A DNA stretch of 64,000 bases from Duganella sp. SG902 (GCF_013376005.1 NZ_JABMJK010000011.1:171582-235581), one strand, 5' to 3'. Counted from the first letter of the stretch, positions 24,683 through 33,941 are shown. Made by a program: numbers and translations. Notes: generated by a model from the letters alone, not told the origin.

Positions 24683-25558
24683 TCAGGTCTTTCTGGCTGG
24701 CAGAGGAATCCACTCCGTTTCACCAGGCACTTTAGGGAAGCGCTGCGCCTCCCAATCCTCGCCTGCCTGCACAATGCGCTCCTTGCTCGACGAGACGAAG
24801 TTCCACGACATGAAACGATGGCCGTCCAGCGGCTCGCCGCCGATGACGACGAAACGCGCCTCAGTGTTGGCCTTGACGCGGCGCGTGTCGGCGGTATTCA
24901 GCAATGCCATGTTATGCAACTCCAGCGCGGCGCCATCCACTTCCAGCTGACCGCTGATCGGATAGATCGCCGCCTCCGCCGGCAAACCGTTCAGCGCCAG
25001 TTCATGGCCCGGCTTGAGGGCGATGTCCAGGTACAGCGTCTGGCTGTAAGTCTGCACCGGCGAGGTCTGGCCGAAAGCGGAGCCAATCAGCACACGGATA
25101 TCTGCGCCATCCACCGTCAATTCCGGAATCGCGCTGGACGGCGTGTGGCAGAAGCCCGGCTCCGTTTCCTCGTGCGCCACCGGCAGCGCCGCCCACAATT
25201 GCAGACCGTGCGTGCGGTGCGGCACGCCGACCAGATCCTTAGGCGTGCGCTCCGAGTGGACGATGCCGCGGCCGGCCGTCATCCAGTTGATCGCGCCCGG
25301 TTCGATGCGCTGGAAAGTGCCCAGGCTGTCGCGGTGATCCATCGCGCCTTCAAACAAGTAAGTCACCGTCGCCAGGCCGATATGCGGATGCGGGCGCACA
25401 TCGTGATCGGCGTCGGCCGGCACATCCACAGGGCCGAAATGGTCGAAGAAAATGAACGGGCCAACGGCCTGTTTGACCGCCGACGGCAAATAGCGGCGCA
25501 CCACAAAACCGCCGCCCAAATCCTTTTCATGGCCCTTCAACAGATTGGATATCGTCAT
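24683..25558 (-). CDS. Pirin family protein
   Basis: 291-aa bicupin of the pirin family. Markers are FIFFDHFGPVDVPADADHDVRPHPHIGLATVTYLFEGAMDHRDSLG with the metal-binding His residues and Glu, GAINWMTAGRGIVHSE, and HGLQLWAALP. Bacterial pirins bind iron or other metals; some have quercetin 2,3-dioxygenase activity. It is 4 bp downstream of the OsmC gene, which supports a small oxidative-stress-type operon. A second pirin is encoded at 62793. Confidence 0.92.
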   Translation of the reverse strand: MTISNLLKGHEKDLGGGFVVRRYLPSAVKQAVGPFIFFDHFGPVDVPADADHDVRPHPHIGLATVTYLFEGAMDHRDSLGTFQRIEPGAINWMTAGRGIVHSERTPKDLVGVPHRTHGLQLWAALPVAHEETEPGFCHTPSSAIPELTVDGADIRVLIGSAFGQTSPVQTYSQTLYLDIALKPGHELALNGLPAEAAIYPISGQLEVDGAALELHNMALLNTADTRRVKANTEARFVVIGGEPLDGHRFMSWNFVSSSKERIVQAGEDWEAQRFPKVPGETEWIPLPARKT

Positions 25559-25562
25559 GGTC

Positions 25563-25961
25563 TTACCCCAGCACGGTGGTGACTTCGGTGGTCACGGACG
25601 TCATCAGCTTATGGATCGGGCACTTCTGCGCGGCGGCCAGCAGTTCGGCGCGTTGCGCCTCGGTCAGGTCGCCGGTGACGTGCAAGGTCGCATGCAGGCG
25701 GTAGATGCCCTGGCGCTCCTCGCTGGCGTCGCGCTCCATGCTCACTTCAACGTGCTCCAGCGGGATGTTCTTGCGCTTGGCGTACCACACCACCGTCAGC
25801 GCCTTGCATGCGCTCAGCGCCGCGTCGTACAGATCATGCGGGGACGGGCCGGCGTCATTGCCGCCCTCCTCCACCGAACCGTCGGTGGAGATAATGTGGT
25901 TGCGCACGTGGACGATGTGGCGCATCGGCAGGGATTGATCGCGCAGGGCTTTGATAGTCAT
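25563..25961 (-). CDS. OsmC family protein
   Basis: 132-aa OsmC/Ohr-superfamily protein. It has the pattern GGNDAGPSPHDLYDAALSAC(K) with one active-site-type Cys, and a second Cys in AAAQKCPIHKLM, the two cysteines expected for thiol-dependent reduction of organic hydroperoxides. AAGGAA lies upstream of the ATG. It precedes the pirin gene and is probably cotranscribed with it. Confidence 0.88.
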   Translation of the reverse strand: MTIKALRDQSLPMRHIVHVRNHIISTDGSVEEGGNDAGPSPHDLYDAALSACKALTVVWYAKRKNIPLEHVEVSMERDASEERQGIYRLHATLHVTGDLTEAQRAELLAAAQKCPIHKLMTSVTTEVTTVLG

Positions 25962-26036
25962 TCGGTGTTCCTTGTGGCGGTTGAATCAGAACCAACAATG
26001 TACACCGAATGAAGGGGTTGCGCTTCTACTATAAGG

Positions 26037-26321
26037 CTACGCGCCGACCAACACCATCGAGAAATCGGCGCCGGACTGGCGCAGCGCCTTGAGGCGGGTA
26101 TGTTCGGGGTCGTTGTACCAGGCTTGCGCCTGTTCGGCGGATGGGAATTCGATCACCACCATCGTCTCCGGCAGCGCGGGCGCGCCCTCCATCGCCTGCG
26201 GCGGCGACTTTGCCACCAGCTTGCCGCCGTGTTTCGCGGTCAGCGCCGGCATATGGGCGCCGTATTCCTTCTGCCATTCCGTGCTGCGCAGGGTTGCGTA
26301 TCCGATTGCGTATGCTGCCAT
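26037..26321 (-). CDS. DUF1330 domain protein
   Basis: 94-aa protein of the dimeric alpha-beta-barrel type (DUF1330): MAAYAIGYATLRSTEWQKEY, VVIEFPSAEQAQAWYNDPEHTRLKALR. The start at 26321 is chosen because AGGAGGT lies directly upstream; a longer in-frame extension has no signal. It is divergent from a LysR gene, which may regulate it. Biochemical function unknown. Confidence 0.85.
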   Translation of the reverse strand: MAAYAIGYATLRSTEWQKEYGAHMPALTAKHGGKLVAKSPPQAMEGAPALPETMVVIEFPSAEQAQAWYNDPEHTRLKALRQSGADFSMVLVGA

Positions 26322-26419
26322 GATGACCTCCTGTGGTTTGTGTGACTTCATTATCATCACAATCCGTTTAGACATAAATGCGATAGAATTTCACTCACCC
26401 CTAACAATTAGTTTCGAAT

Positions 26420-27298
26420 ATGAGCGACAAGCTACGCAGCATGGAGGTGTTCGTTGCCGCGGCCACGGCGGGCAGCTTTGCGGCGGCGGCACAGACGCTG
26501 GAAATATCGGCGGTCATGGTGGGCAAACACGTGCAGGCGCTGGAGCAGCAGCTGGGCGCGCGCCTGATCGAGCGCAGCACACGCCGGCAAACCCTGACCG
26601 AGATCGGCGCCGCCTACCTCGAACGCTGCCGCGACGTGCTGGCCAGCGTGGACGCGGCGGACCACGTGGCGGAAAACCTGCGCGCCGAACCGCAAGGCAG
26701 TTTGCGCATCTCGGCGCCGGCGACATACGGCGAACAGCGCCTCACACCCGTCATCGCGGCCTACACGGCGCGCTATCCCAAGGTGCGCGTCGACTTGGTA
26801 CTCAGCAACCGGGTGATTGACATGGCGGAGGAAGGCGTGGACGTCACCATTCGCTCCGGACCGATCACCGACACCGCGTTGATCGCCCGTCCGCTGCAAC
26901 CGGGGCGCGTGCTGGTGGCGGCCAGCCCCGCTTATCTGAAGAAGCACGGCACGCCGCGACACCCGTCGGACCTCGAGCGGCACAACTGCCTGGTGTTCGC
27001 GGGCGGCGCCACCACCTGGCGCTTCCAGCGCGGCGAAGAAAAGGTGGCAGTCAACGCGCGCGGCACGCTGGTCAGCAACACCGGCGCCTCGCTGGTGATT
27101 GCGGCCATCGCCGGCATGGGCGTCGTCATGCAAGCGGACGTGCTGATGGAGCCGGCCCTGAAAGCCGGAGAGTTGGTGCGTCTACTGCCAAAATGGGAAC
27201 TGCCCAGCCGCGCCATGCACATCCTGCGCCGCCCCGAAGCCAGGCCATCCGCCAAAGTCCGCAGTTTCGTCGACTTCGCGCTGGAGCGGCTCGGCTAA
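26420..27298 (+). CDS. LysR-family transcriptional regulator
   Basis: 292 aa. An N-terminal winged HTH (MEVFVAAATAGSFAAAAQTL, ISAVMVGKHVQALEQQLGARLIERSTRRQTLTE) is followed by the substrate-binding domain (about 90-290), including GVDVTIRSGPITDTALIARPL. This is the subgroup typical of betaproteobacterial LTTRs linked to small oxidoreductase genes. The 98-bp divergent spacing to the DUF1330 gene suggests that gene as its target. Effector unknown. Confidence 0.92.
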   Translation: MSDKLRSMEVFVAAATAGSFAAAAQTLEISAVMVGKHVQALEQQLGARLIERSTRRQTLTEIGAAYLERCRDVLASVDAADHVAENLRAEPQGSLRISAPATYGEQRLTPVIAAYTARYPKVRVDLVLSNRVIDMAEEGVDVTIRSGPITDTALIARPLQPGRVLVAASPAYLKKHGTPRHPSDLERHNCLVFAGGATTWRFQRGEEKVAVNARGTLVSNTGASLVIAAIAGMGVVMQADVLMEPALKAGELVRLLPKWELPSRAMHILRRPEARPSAKVRSFVDFALERLG

Positions 27299-27343
27299 CG
27301 GCCTCGTGACACGCAGCATGGCGTCTTGCGGTAAACTTCCGGC

Positions 27344-27985
27344 ATGGATAAACAGATGACTGCCGAACTGCTGGAAAGCTGGCTGCGCGCGCGCTCGATT
27401 GCGCGCAATCTGCCGCAACCCGTGCCCGATCGCGGCGGACTGCGCCTCGAGACCAATAGCGCCGACGAGTTGCGCCGCTATGTGTTCGCAGGCCCATCCC
27501 CCGTCATTACCGAACTGGCGCTATCGATCGATCAACCGCACGTGTTCATCAAGATGTGCGGAACAGGCGCGCGCCTGCAGTCGCTGGTCACGCCCAAGTG
27601 GCAGTTGCAGCCGATCGGTTATCTCATGATCAGGGACGCGGGCCGCAATCCCGTGCCATCGCTGCCGCCGGGCTACTGGCTGCAGGTGCAGACCGAAGGC
27701 GCCGTCACGACCGCGCGCATCTTCGCGGAGGACGACACGCTCGCCGCCAGCGGCTATGCGGCGGAACATGAGGGCGTGTTCATCTTCGACCGCATCGCCA
27801 CCGCGCCAACGCACCAGCATCAAGGACTGGGCGCCGCCGTCATGGCGGCGTTGGGAACGGCGCAGCAATCGCAAGCCGCGCGGCGCGTGCTGGTGGCGAC
27901 CGAGGCCGGGCGGGGACTCTACGCCACACTGGGCTGGAGCGTGCTCTCGCCCTTCGCCACGGTGACGATCACACCACCTTTTTAA
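27344..27985 (+). CDS. GNAT family N-acetyltransferase (213 aa)
   Basis: The C-terminal half contains the acetyl-CoA-binding core: FIFDRIATAPTHQHQGLGAAVMAALGTAQ (Q/R-x-x-G-x-G/A type HQGLGAA) and LVATEAGRGLYATLGW. The N-terminal half (about 1-110) is a less conserved domain with a possible substrate role. It ends 17 bp into the 3' end of the convergent yjdM gene. Substrate unknown. Confidence 0.82.
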   Translation: MDKQMTAELLESWLRARSIARNLPQPVPDRGGLRLETNSADELRRYVFAGPSPVITELALSIDQPHVFIKMCGTGARLQSLVTPKWQLQPIGYLMIRDAGRNPVPSLPPGYWLQVQTEGAVTTARIFAEDDTLAASGYAAEHEGVFIFDRIATAPTHQHQGLGAAVMAALGTAQQSQAARRVLVATEAGRGLYATLGWSVLSPFATVTITPPF

Positions 27986-28313
27986 CGAACTCCGTCTTCA
28001 GGCTCATGGCGCCGAAACCATCGATCTTGCAGTCGATGTCGTGATCGGCATCGACCAGGCGGATGTTCTTCACCTTGGTGCCGACTTTCACCACACCGCC
28101 GCCGCCCTTCAGCTTCAAGTCCTTGATGACGGTGACGGTATCGCCGTCCTGCAGCACATTGCCGACCGCATCGCGATACACGCGGGCGCCTTCCTCGGCC
28201 GCTTCGGCGGCGCCGGCGGTCCACTCGTGTGCGCACTCGGGGCACACCAGGTTGGCCCCATCTTCATAGGTGTATTCGGAACTGCATTTAGGGCATGGGG
28301 GCAAGGCGCTCAT
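27969..28313 (-). CDS. yjdM: Zinc-ribbon protein YjdM (PhnA-like)
   Basis: 114 aa. The N-terminal zinc ribbon has CPKC and CPEC pairs (residues 7-10 and 24-27), followed by the conserved PhnA C-terminal domain (VYRDAVGNVLQDGDTVTVIKDLKLKG, KVGTKVKNIRLVDADHDIDCKIDGFGAMSLKTEFVKK). The family was once linked to phosphonate use (phnA) but its role is not established; it is not phosphonoacetate hydrolase. It lies just downstream of the kinase-SUMF1 gene in the same direction. Confidence 0.92.
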   Translation of the reverse strand: MSALPPCPKCSSEYTYEDGANLVCPECAHEWTAGAAEAAEEGARVYRDAVGNVLQDGDTVTVIKDLKLKGGGGVVKVGTKVKNIRLVDADHDIDCKIDGFGAMSLKTEFVKKVV

Positions 28314-28349
28314 AAGTGATCCTGACTTTTCAAAGGCCAGCAGTATACC

Positions 28350-30644
28350 TTATGCCAGCTTGCGTGCGACCCGGAAGCCGACGATGTCATTCGCCAGCAC
28401 GGCTGAAAAGCCATTGCGCACCGCCGACCGCAGATAGCGCGGGTTATATAGCCAGGAGCCGCCGCGCAGCACGCGCCGCACCGGATCGCCGCCCTCTTCC
28501 CACGCGCTGCCATCGACCGGCGCGCCGACGTAGTTATCGTGCACCACGTCCTGCGTCCACTCCCACACGTTGCCGTGCATGTCGAACAGGCCCCAGGGAT
28601 TGGGCTGATACGCGCCAACCTTGGTGGTGCCCTGCACGTAGGCGCCGCGCTGGCCGCCGTTGTAGGTGTAGTGGCCGTCGTAGTTGGCCTGCTCGGTGCT
28701 GATGGTATCGCCAAAGCTGAACGCGGTCCTGGTGCCCGCGCGGCAGGCGTACTCCCACTCCGCCTCGGTCGGCAGGCGGTACACCTGCCCCGTTTTCTCC
28801 GACAGCCAGCGCAGGTAAAGCTGCGCGTCCATCCAGCTGACCCCGACCACCGGATGTTCGTCGGTCTGCGCGAAACCGGGCGCGCGCCAGTCGGTATCGG
28901 ACTGCGACTCCCAGCCGGTATCCTTGACGAAGCGCCGCCACTGGCCCACCGTCACCGGATAACGCCCCATCGCAAACGAATGTTCAATGCCCACCCAGCG
29001 CTGCGGCAGTTCGCGCTCAAGCCAGTTTTTTTGCGCGCCGGCCTTCACCGCCTGCGCCTGCTCATGTTCGTGGGAGCCCATCTGGAAACGGCCGGTGGGA
29101 ATCAGCACCAGGTCAGGTCCCGCGCCCGTCCCGTCGAGGAAGCGGTCTCGCAGCACCCCATTGGCGTCAGCCACCGGCGTGGTGGCGGTCATCGCCGCCA
29201 GTTCGGCCGCGTGGCGCTCCGCCTGTTGCTTGCGATGCCGCTCCTGCTCCTGGCGATACGCCACTTCCGCCTTCAGCTGCGCGGCCTTGCGCTGCTGTTC
29301 CTCGCGTTCCTCGCGCGCTTTTTTGGCGTCGGCTTCGCGGCGCGCCAGCAATTGCTCACGCAATGCCTGCTTGCGCGCCTGCGCCGCGGCTTCCGCCTCG
29401 GCGCGCTGCTTCGCTTCCAGGGCGCGGCGCTGCTGTTCCTGGCGCTGTTTTTCGGCCGCCGCCGCCTGCGCCTCGGCTTGGCGGCGCGCAGCCAGTTCGG
29501 CCACCATCACCTTGCGCTTTTCCTCATCCGCGCGCGCCTTCTCCGCTTTCTCGGCCTGCGCCGCCTGCTCCTGCTTGCGCTGCTGTTCGCGCGCTTCGCG
29601 CTCGCGTGCCGCCTGCGCCGCCACTTCCGCCTCGGTCGGACCGGCGGCGCGGCCCAACGCCGCCAACAACTCGTTCACCGATGCCGGACGGCGCTCCGCC
29701 AGGTACGCGAAGCCGTCCTGCAGCACCCTCCACTGGCGCTCGTTCAAGCCACGCGGCGGCGACGGATGAAAATCCGCGGGACGCATATCGTCGAACGGCA
29801 TGCGGCCTTCCAGCAACTGGTAGATCATCACCGCCACCGCGTACACGTCCAGCCGGGGCGCGGGCTGGCGCTGATGCGTGCCGGATTCCGGCGCGCGATA
29901 GCCGGCGGTGCCGGCGTTCGGCGTCTGCAAGCCAAGGCTGCTACCCGCGCTGCGCGCGCGTGAGGCGATGCCGAAGTCGAGCAGCTTGATCTCGCCGCGC
30001 TGGGTCAGGAATACGTTGCCCGGTTTGATATCGCGGTGCACCAGCTTGTGCTTGTCCCAAGCGTATTGCAGCGCCTCGCCCACCGGCGACAGCAGCTTGA
30101 GCACCGCCTCCAGCGTGAGCTGTCCCTGCTCGGCCAGATAGGCATCCAGGTCCTGCCCTTCCAGGTACTCCATGATGATGAAGTAGCTCGACGTGGCAGG
30201 ATCCTGCGCCCACTCGTACACACGGACGATATTCTCATGCGCCAGCTTGCGCGCCTGCGTGGCCTCTTCGATCAGCAGCTTGGCGTGGGTGGCGCTTTGG
30301 GTCAGCTGCGGCGGCAGGATCTTCAGGGCCACCAGCTCGCTGTGGCCCAGCTCCGCGTGGGTGGCCAGGTCGGTGGCGAGCCACACCTGCCCCATGCCGC
30401 CCATGCCGATCAGGCGCTCCAGCCGGTAGCGGCGGTTTTGCGGGCCGATCTCCTGCCCGGTCATCAATCCCAGCTCGGTGCCCTGACGCTGAGCCAAAGC
30501 CGCAGGCGCGGCACTGCCTCCCGGCGGCGCGTATTCCGCGTCGAGGATGGCGTTCTTGCGACGGTCGAACTCCTGGAGACTCAACAAACCGTCATCATGT
30601 AAGGCCCGCAGTTCGCGGATCTTGTCTCTTGCTGTTTGCATCAT
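28350..30644 (-). CDS. SHOCT / Ser-Thr kinase / coiled-coil / SUMF1 (FGE-like) protein
   Basis: 764 aa, cytosolic. The order of domains is a SHOCT-like helix pair at 5-37 (KIRELRALHDDGLLSLQEFD); a Hanks kinase at about 73-345 with IGMGGMGQVW, K108 in VALK, H203-R204-D205, K207, N210 and DFG 223-225; a 150-residue Ala/Glu/Lys/Gln-rich coiled coil; and a sulfatase-modifying-factor/FGE-type domain (about 520-762; FQMGSHEHE, YPVTVGQWRRF, YRLPTEAEWEYACRAG, FDMHGNVWEW, RRVLRGGSW). FGE's two catalytic cysteines are absent (YNPRYLRSAVRN), so this domain is probably a binding module, as in PpkA-type kinases. The ATG at 30644 or 30641 lies 2-5 bp after the SPFH gene stop; a longer start would overlap it. 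Confidence 0.9.
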   Translation of the reverse strand: MMQTARDKIRELRALHDDGLLSLQEFDRRKNAILDAEYAPPGGSAAPAALAQRQGTELGLMTGQEIGPQNRRYRLERLIGMGGMGQVWLATDLATHAELGHSELVALKILPPQLTQSATHAKLLIEEATQARKLAHENIVRVYEWAQDPATSSYFIIMEYLEGQDLDAYLAEQGQLTLEAVLKLLSPVGEALQYAWDKHKLVHRDIKPGNVFLTQRGEIKLLDFGIASRARSAGSSLGLQTPNAGTAGYRAPESGTHQRQPAPRLDVYAVAVMIYQLLEGRMPFDDMRPADFHPSPPRGLNERQWRVLQDGFAYLAERRPASVNELLAALGRAAGPTEAEVAAQAAREREAREQQRKQEQAAQAEKAEKARADEEKRKVMVAELAARRQAEAQAAAAEKQRQEQQRRALEAKQRAEAEAAAQARKQALREQLLARREADAKKAREEREEQQRKAAQLKAEVAYRQEQERHRKQQAERHAAELAAMTATTPVADANGVLRDRFLDGTGAGPDLVLIPTGRFQMGSHEHEQAQAVKAGAQKNWLERELPQRWVGIEHSFAMGRYPVTVGQWRRFVKDTGWESQSDTDWRAPGFAQTDEHPVVGVSWMDAQLYLRWLSEKTGQVYRLPTEAEWEYACRAGTRTAFSFGDTISTEQANYDGHYTYNGGQRGAYVQGTTKVGAYQPNPWGLFDMHGNVWEWTQDVVHDNYVGAPVDGSAWEEGGDPVRRVLRGGSWLYNPRYLRSAVRNGFSAVLANDIVGFRVARKLA

Positions 30645-30646
30645 TC

Positions 30647-32821
30647 CTACGTGACAGGCGCGCCGCATTCGGCGCAGAATTTATCGTTTGCGCGGCTGGC
30701 CGGCACCGCATGGCCGTTGGCGCAACGGCGTGCATGGGCAATGCCGGCATTCTGGGTATTCAACAGATCGACCTGGTAGCGGCGATCCTTTTCCAGCTCC
30801 GCGTCGCGGTGCGCGCGCTCTTCCAGCACGCGTTCATACGCCATGCGCGCGGCCTCCACCGGCGAAACGCCATGCTCAGCGGCCACCACCTGCGCCAGCG
30901 CTTGTATTTGCTCGGCCGTCATGCCGCCCTGGATCTGCAGCTTCATGATCTGCGCCACGGCTTCCACGTTGGATGGCGCGGCCACCGCGGCAATCGCCAT
31001 ATCGCTCAGGCGGTTGATGGTCTCCATGCGGCGGATCTCGTGATCCTGGGTCGCTTGCTGGATGTTGAACGCCGCCGCGCGCTCCTGCTCGAATTTCTTC
31101 AACTCGTGCTGCCATGCGGCTTCCTGCTCCCTCTGTTTGAGGATCAGGCGCTGTTCGTCCACCGCCAACTGATCCAGCATGGCCTGCTTGGCGTTGGCCT
31201 GATTCTGGCGCTGATGCACGCCGTCCGCCTCGATGGTGCGCAACAGCTTTTCATACTGGGCCACGGCGTCGGCCTGCGCGCCGGTGCGCTTCAGATCCTC
31301 GATCTTCTGGTTGATTTCCGCCACCTGCACGGCGTTGGCGGCATCCTTGACAGCATCTTCACGCAGCAATTCGCGTTGACGCGCCAGCGCCAGCTGGTCT
31401 TCCCATTCCTGCACGCGCTCGGCCTCGCGGCGGCGCGCGGCATTGGCCAACGTCATGCCCTGAATGCGGGCCGCGTGGGCCTCCGCCTCAATTTGCAGCT
31501 CGCGCGCCTTCTCTTCCTTCTCGCGCTGGCGCAAGGCGGCCAGCTCGCTGCGGCGATGGGATTCGTCCTCGATCAGCAAGGCTTGTGCGATCTGGCTTTC
31601 AATCGCCTGCTGGCGCAGCTGGTGCGACAGGCGCTGTTGCGCCAGCTGGCGTTGCTCGGCGGCGGTCTGCTGCAAGACCTCCAGCTCGGTGCGCATGCGG
31701 ATCTGCGCCAGATGGCGCACATGTTCCCAGTCGGCCTGCTCGCCCACGCGGTGCGCCTTGTTGCGGGCCAGTTCGTGCTCCAGATCGGCCAGCACGGTGC
31801 CCGCGCCCTTGTCGAGGGCCACCTTGCGGGTCTTGGACTCCATCACGCGGCTGTAGAGCTCCACCTCGCGCGCGCGGATCGCCTGCACACGCTCGGCCTC
31901 TTTCAGCGATAGTTCCGCCTTGTTGATGCTGGCGTCCTGGCGCAGTTCGGCGCGGCGAAACTCGGAATGTATTTTCTGTTCTTCGCGCCAGATGGCCTGC
32001 CACTCTTCTTCGTTGTAGATTTCGTCCAGTTGCTTGACGTGCTCCAGCTGCACGTGGCGCTCGTCCGCCACCAGCCACATGGTGCCGACCCGTTCGCGGT
32101 TATGGTCGAATTTATCGTGACGCAGCGCGGCGGTTTCCACGCCGTCCACCGCCAGCCCGTAAGTGGCGAGACGCAGCTTGAGCGCGGCCTGCAGGCGTTC
32201 GTTCAGTTGCAGCCGCAGCTCGGCATTGCCGGCCATCTCGCGCATCGAGCGGCTGCCGACGAATTCGGCCGCCAGCTGGCGCACCGACGGTTCCAGCAGC
32301 TCATGCAGATGCAAGGTGCTGACCACGCCCGGCACTGTCATGAAATGCTGGGCGAAGGCTGGCACGTTTTCAATGCGGATGGCGATGGTGAAGCGGGCCG
32401 ATATCTTCAAGTGCTCGGCCGTATGCAGATCGCTGAACGAGAACTCGACCGGCAGCGGCAGGCTGCGGGTGATGAGGATTTCGGCGTTCTGGTTGCGCAG
32501 CAGGTGGTTCAGGCGCGTGAAGAAACCCTCGATCTCATATTCGCCTTGCGGCACTTCGGTGGCCTTGTCGGCTTGCAGGATGTAGGCACGGGTGGTGGCC
32601 GGCACGCGCAGTGTCTTGGTGAAGATGCCCGACAGCGTGCTCACGCCGAAGTACACCGCCAGCTCGTTGTCGCCGGGGATCCAGCGGTTGTCACGCAGGA
32701 CTGGTTCGCTGCGCGGCGCGCCCAGCGTCAGGCCGCAGTGCTTGCAGTAGCCCGACTGGTCGTCGTTTTTGTGCTCGCAACGCGGGCATTTGACGCCGCC
32801 AAAACCAAACATTTGGAACAT
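30647..32821 (-). CDS. SPFH-domain protein flanked by zinc ribbons (724 aa)
   Basis: The N-terminus has a zinc ribbon (C12, C15, C26, C29; KCPRCEHKND, YCKHCG). An SPFH/band-7-like domain follows (about 45-260, with VPATTRAYILQADK, LKISARFTIAIRIEN, LRLATYGLAVDGVE). A very long Glu/Arg/Gln/Ala coiled coil runs to about 610. A second Cys/His ribbon closes the protein (C700, H704, C716, C719; CANGH, FCAECG). There is no transmembrane segment. SPFH proteins form large oligomeric cages or membrane-associated scaffolds, so this is probably a cytosolic or peripheral scaffold. It is followed 2 bp later by the kinase-SUMF1 gene, implying a joint function. Confidence 0.8.
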   Translation of the reverse strand: MFQMFGFGGVKCPRCEHKNDDQSGYCKHCGLTLGAPRSEPVLRDNRWIPGDNELAVYFGVSTLSGIFTKTLRVPATTRAYILQADKATEVPQGEYEIEGFFTRLNHLLRNQNAEILITRSLPLPVEFSFSDLHTAEHLKISARFTIAIRIENVPAFAQHFMTVPGVVSTLHLHELLEPSVRQLAAEFVGSRSMREMAGNAELRLQLNERLQAALKLRLATYGLAVDGVETAALRHDKFDHNRERVGTMWLVADERHVQLEHVKQLDEIYNEEEWQAIWREEQKIHSEFRRAELRQDASINKAELSLKEAERVQAIRAREVELYSRVMESKTRKVALDKGAGTVLADLEHELARNKAHRVGEQADWEHVRHLAQIRMRTELEVLQQTAAEQRQLAQQRLSHQLRQQAIESQIAQALLIEDESHRRSELAALRQREKEEKARELQIEAEAHAARIQGMTLANAARRREAERVQEWEDQLALARQRELLREDAVKDAANAVQVAEINQKIEDLKRTGAQADAVAQYEKLLRTIEADGVHQRQNQANAKQAMLDQLAVDEQRLILKQREQEAAWQHELKKFEQERAAAFNIQQATQDHEIRRMETINRLSDMAIAAVAAPSNVEAVAQIMKLQIQGGMTAEQIQALAQVVAAEHGVSPVEAARMAYERVLEERAHRDAELEKDRRYQVDLLNTQNAGIAHARRCANGHAVPASRANDKFCAECGAPVT

Positions 32822-32909
32822 GACAAACTCCTTCTACGATTCATCCTGGGGCCGTCCCGCGATCTGCCGATTTTAGCAGGGCGCGCCCGGTTTGCTTCTT
32901 GCGCACGGT

Positions 32910-33941
32910 TTAAATCATGCCAATTTTGTCAATACAAGCCAAGGTTGCGCCCTTTTGGCGCACTGCCGCGGCGAACCCCGGCGGCAATTGGTCCTGCCAG
33001 TCCTTGGGCAGCAATACGCGATCGCCGCTGTTTACTTGATTGAGTATCAATTCCAGCTTGGGCTCGCGGCCGTCCACCGTGTCGACGCGGCCGGCGTGCC
33101 AGGCGCTGGAGCAGCCCGTCGCGATGATGCGCCCGCGCGGGACGAATTCCCGCCCGCGCGCCAGGCGGTCCGCCATCACCAGCGCCAGTTGGTAGGATCC
33201 GCCCTGGAAGCGCGGCTGGCCAAAACGGACCACCGTGCGCCAGCGGTTCAAGCCTTTGCCGTCGAAATGGCGGGCCGCCGTGAGCGTTTGGCGGATCTCC
33301 TGTTGGGCTGTGAGATCGAGGCCGGGCGCGGCGATGCTGTCTTCCTCGTTCGCGACAGGAGCTTCCAGCGGGAAGACGCTGACTTCGAGCCAGCCCAGGG
33401 CATCGTTAATGCCGCCGCTATGCAGCGGGAACCAGGTACGGATGGTGGAAACGGCGGCCGACAGGTCGGCATGGCCGCTCAACGCGCCCAGATGCGTGAT
33501 GTGCAGCGTGCTGCCGGCGTCTTGAGGGCCGTCGGCGGCGGACGCTATGGTCACCAAGCCGTTGACGCGGCCGAGGTGCCATGCGTCGGAACTGCCTTGG
33601 GCGGAGATGCGCCGGTCTGGCGTGAACGGATGCAGCCCGCGCACCATGCGGTCGGCCAGCACGGCGGCCAGTTCCCAATCACGCTCGCCGGCGCCGGGTG
33701 CGATGTCCATGCTGAGCACCACCTGGTCGCGGCTGTCGAGGCGGACTTCCGTGTGGCGCGCAAGGCGGACGACTTGCTGCATGCGCTCTGCAGTTTCCGG
33801 TGCGTTCGGTGCGCTGCATTTCACATCGGCGCGGTTGGCGCGCGGGCGGCGGCTGGCGGTGATGGTCACGATGCGGCCGTCGGCCAAAGCGCTGCGACAT
33901 TCGGCATTGGCGGGGACAGCGGTGATGGAGATGGTGCTCAT
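32910..33941 (-). CDS. Protein with two degenerate Lon/S16-like repeats (343 aa)
   Basis: Internal duplication is visible: ELAAVLADRMVRG...RRISAQGSSDAWHLGRVNGL (about 90-129) aligns with QLALVMADRLARG...GRIIATGCSSAWHAGRVDTV (about 251-289). The second unit reads like a Lon-protease C-terminal core: GGS (S249) at the place of the Lon GPSAG serine, ATG, GRVDTVDG, and KLELILNQVNSGDRVLLPKDW with K295. The first unit lacks the serine. Probably a non-proteolytic S5/Lon-like fold; activity is doubtful. The ATG at 33941 overlaps the upstream gene's stop (ATGA). Function unknown. Confidence 0.6.
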   Translation of the reverse strand: MSTISITAVPANAECRSALADGRIVTITASRRPRANRADVKCSAPNAPETAERMQQVVRLARHTEVRLDSRDQVVLSMDIAPGAGERDWELAAVLADRMVRGLHPFTPDRRISAQGSSDAWHLGRVNGLVTIASAADGPQDAGSTLHITHLGALSGHADLSAAVSTIRTWFPLHSGGINDALGWLEVSVFPLEAPVANEEDSIAAPGLDLTAQQEIRQTLTAARHFDGKGLNRWRTVVRFGQPRFQGGSYQLALVMADRLARGREFVPRGRIIATGCSSAWHAGRVDTVDGREPKLELILNQVNSGDRVLLPKDWQDQLPPGFAAAVRQKGATLACIDKIGMI

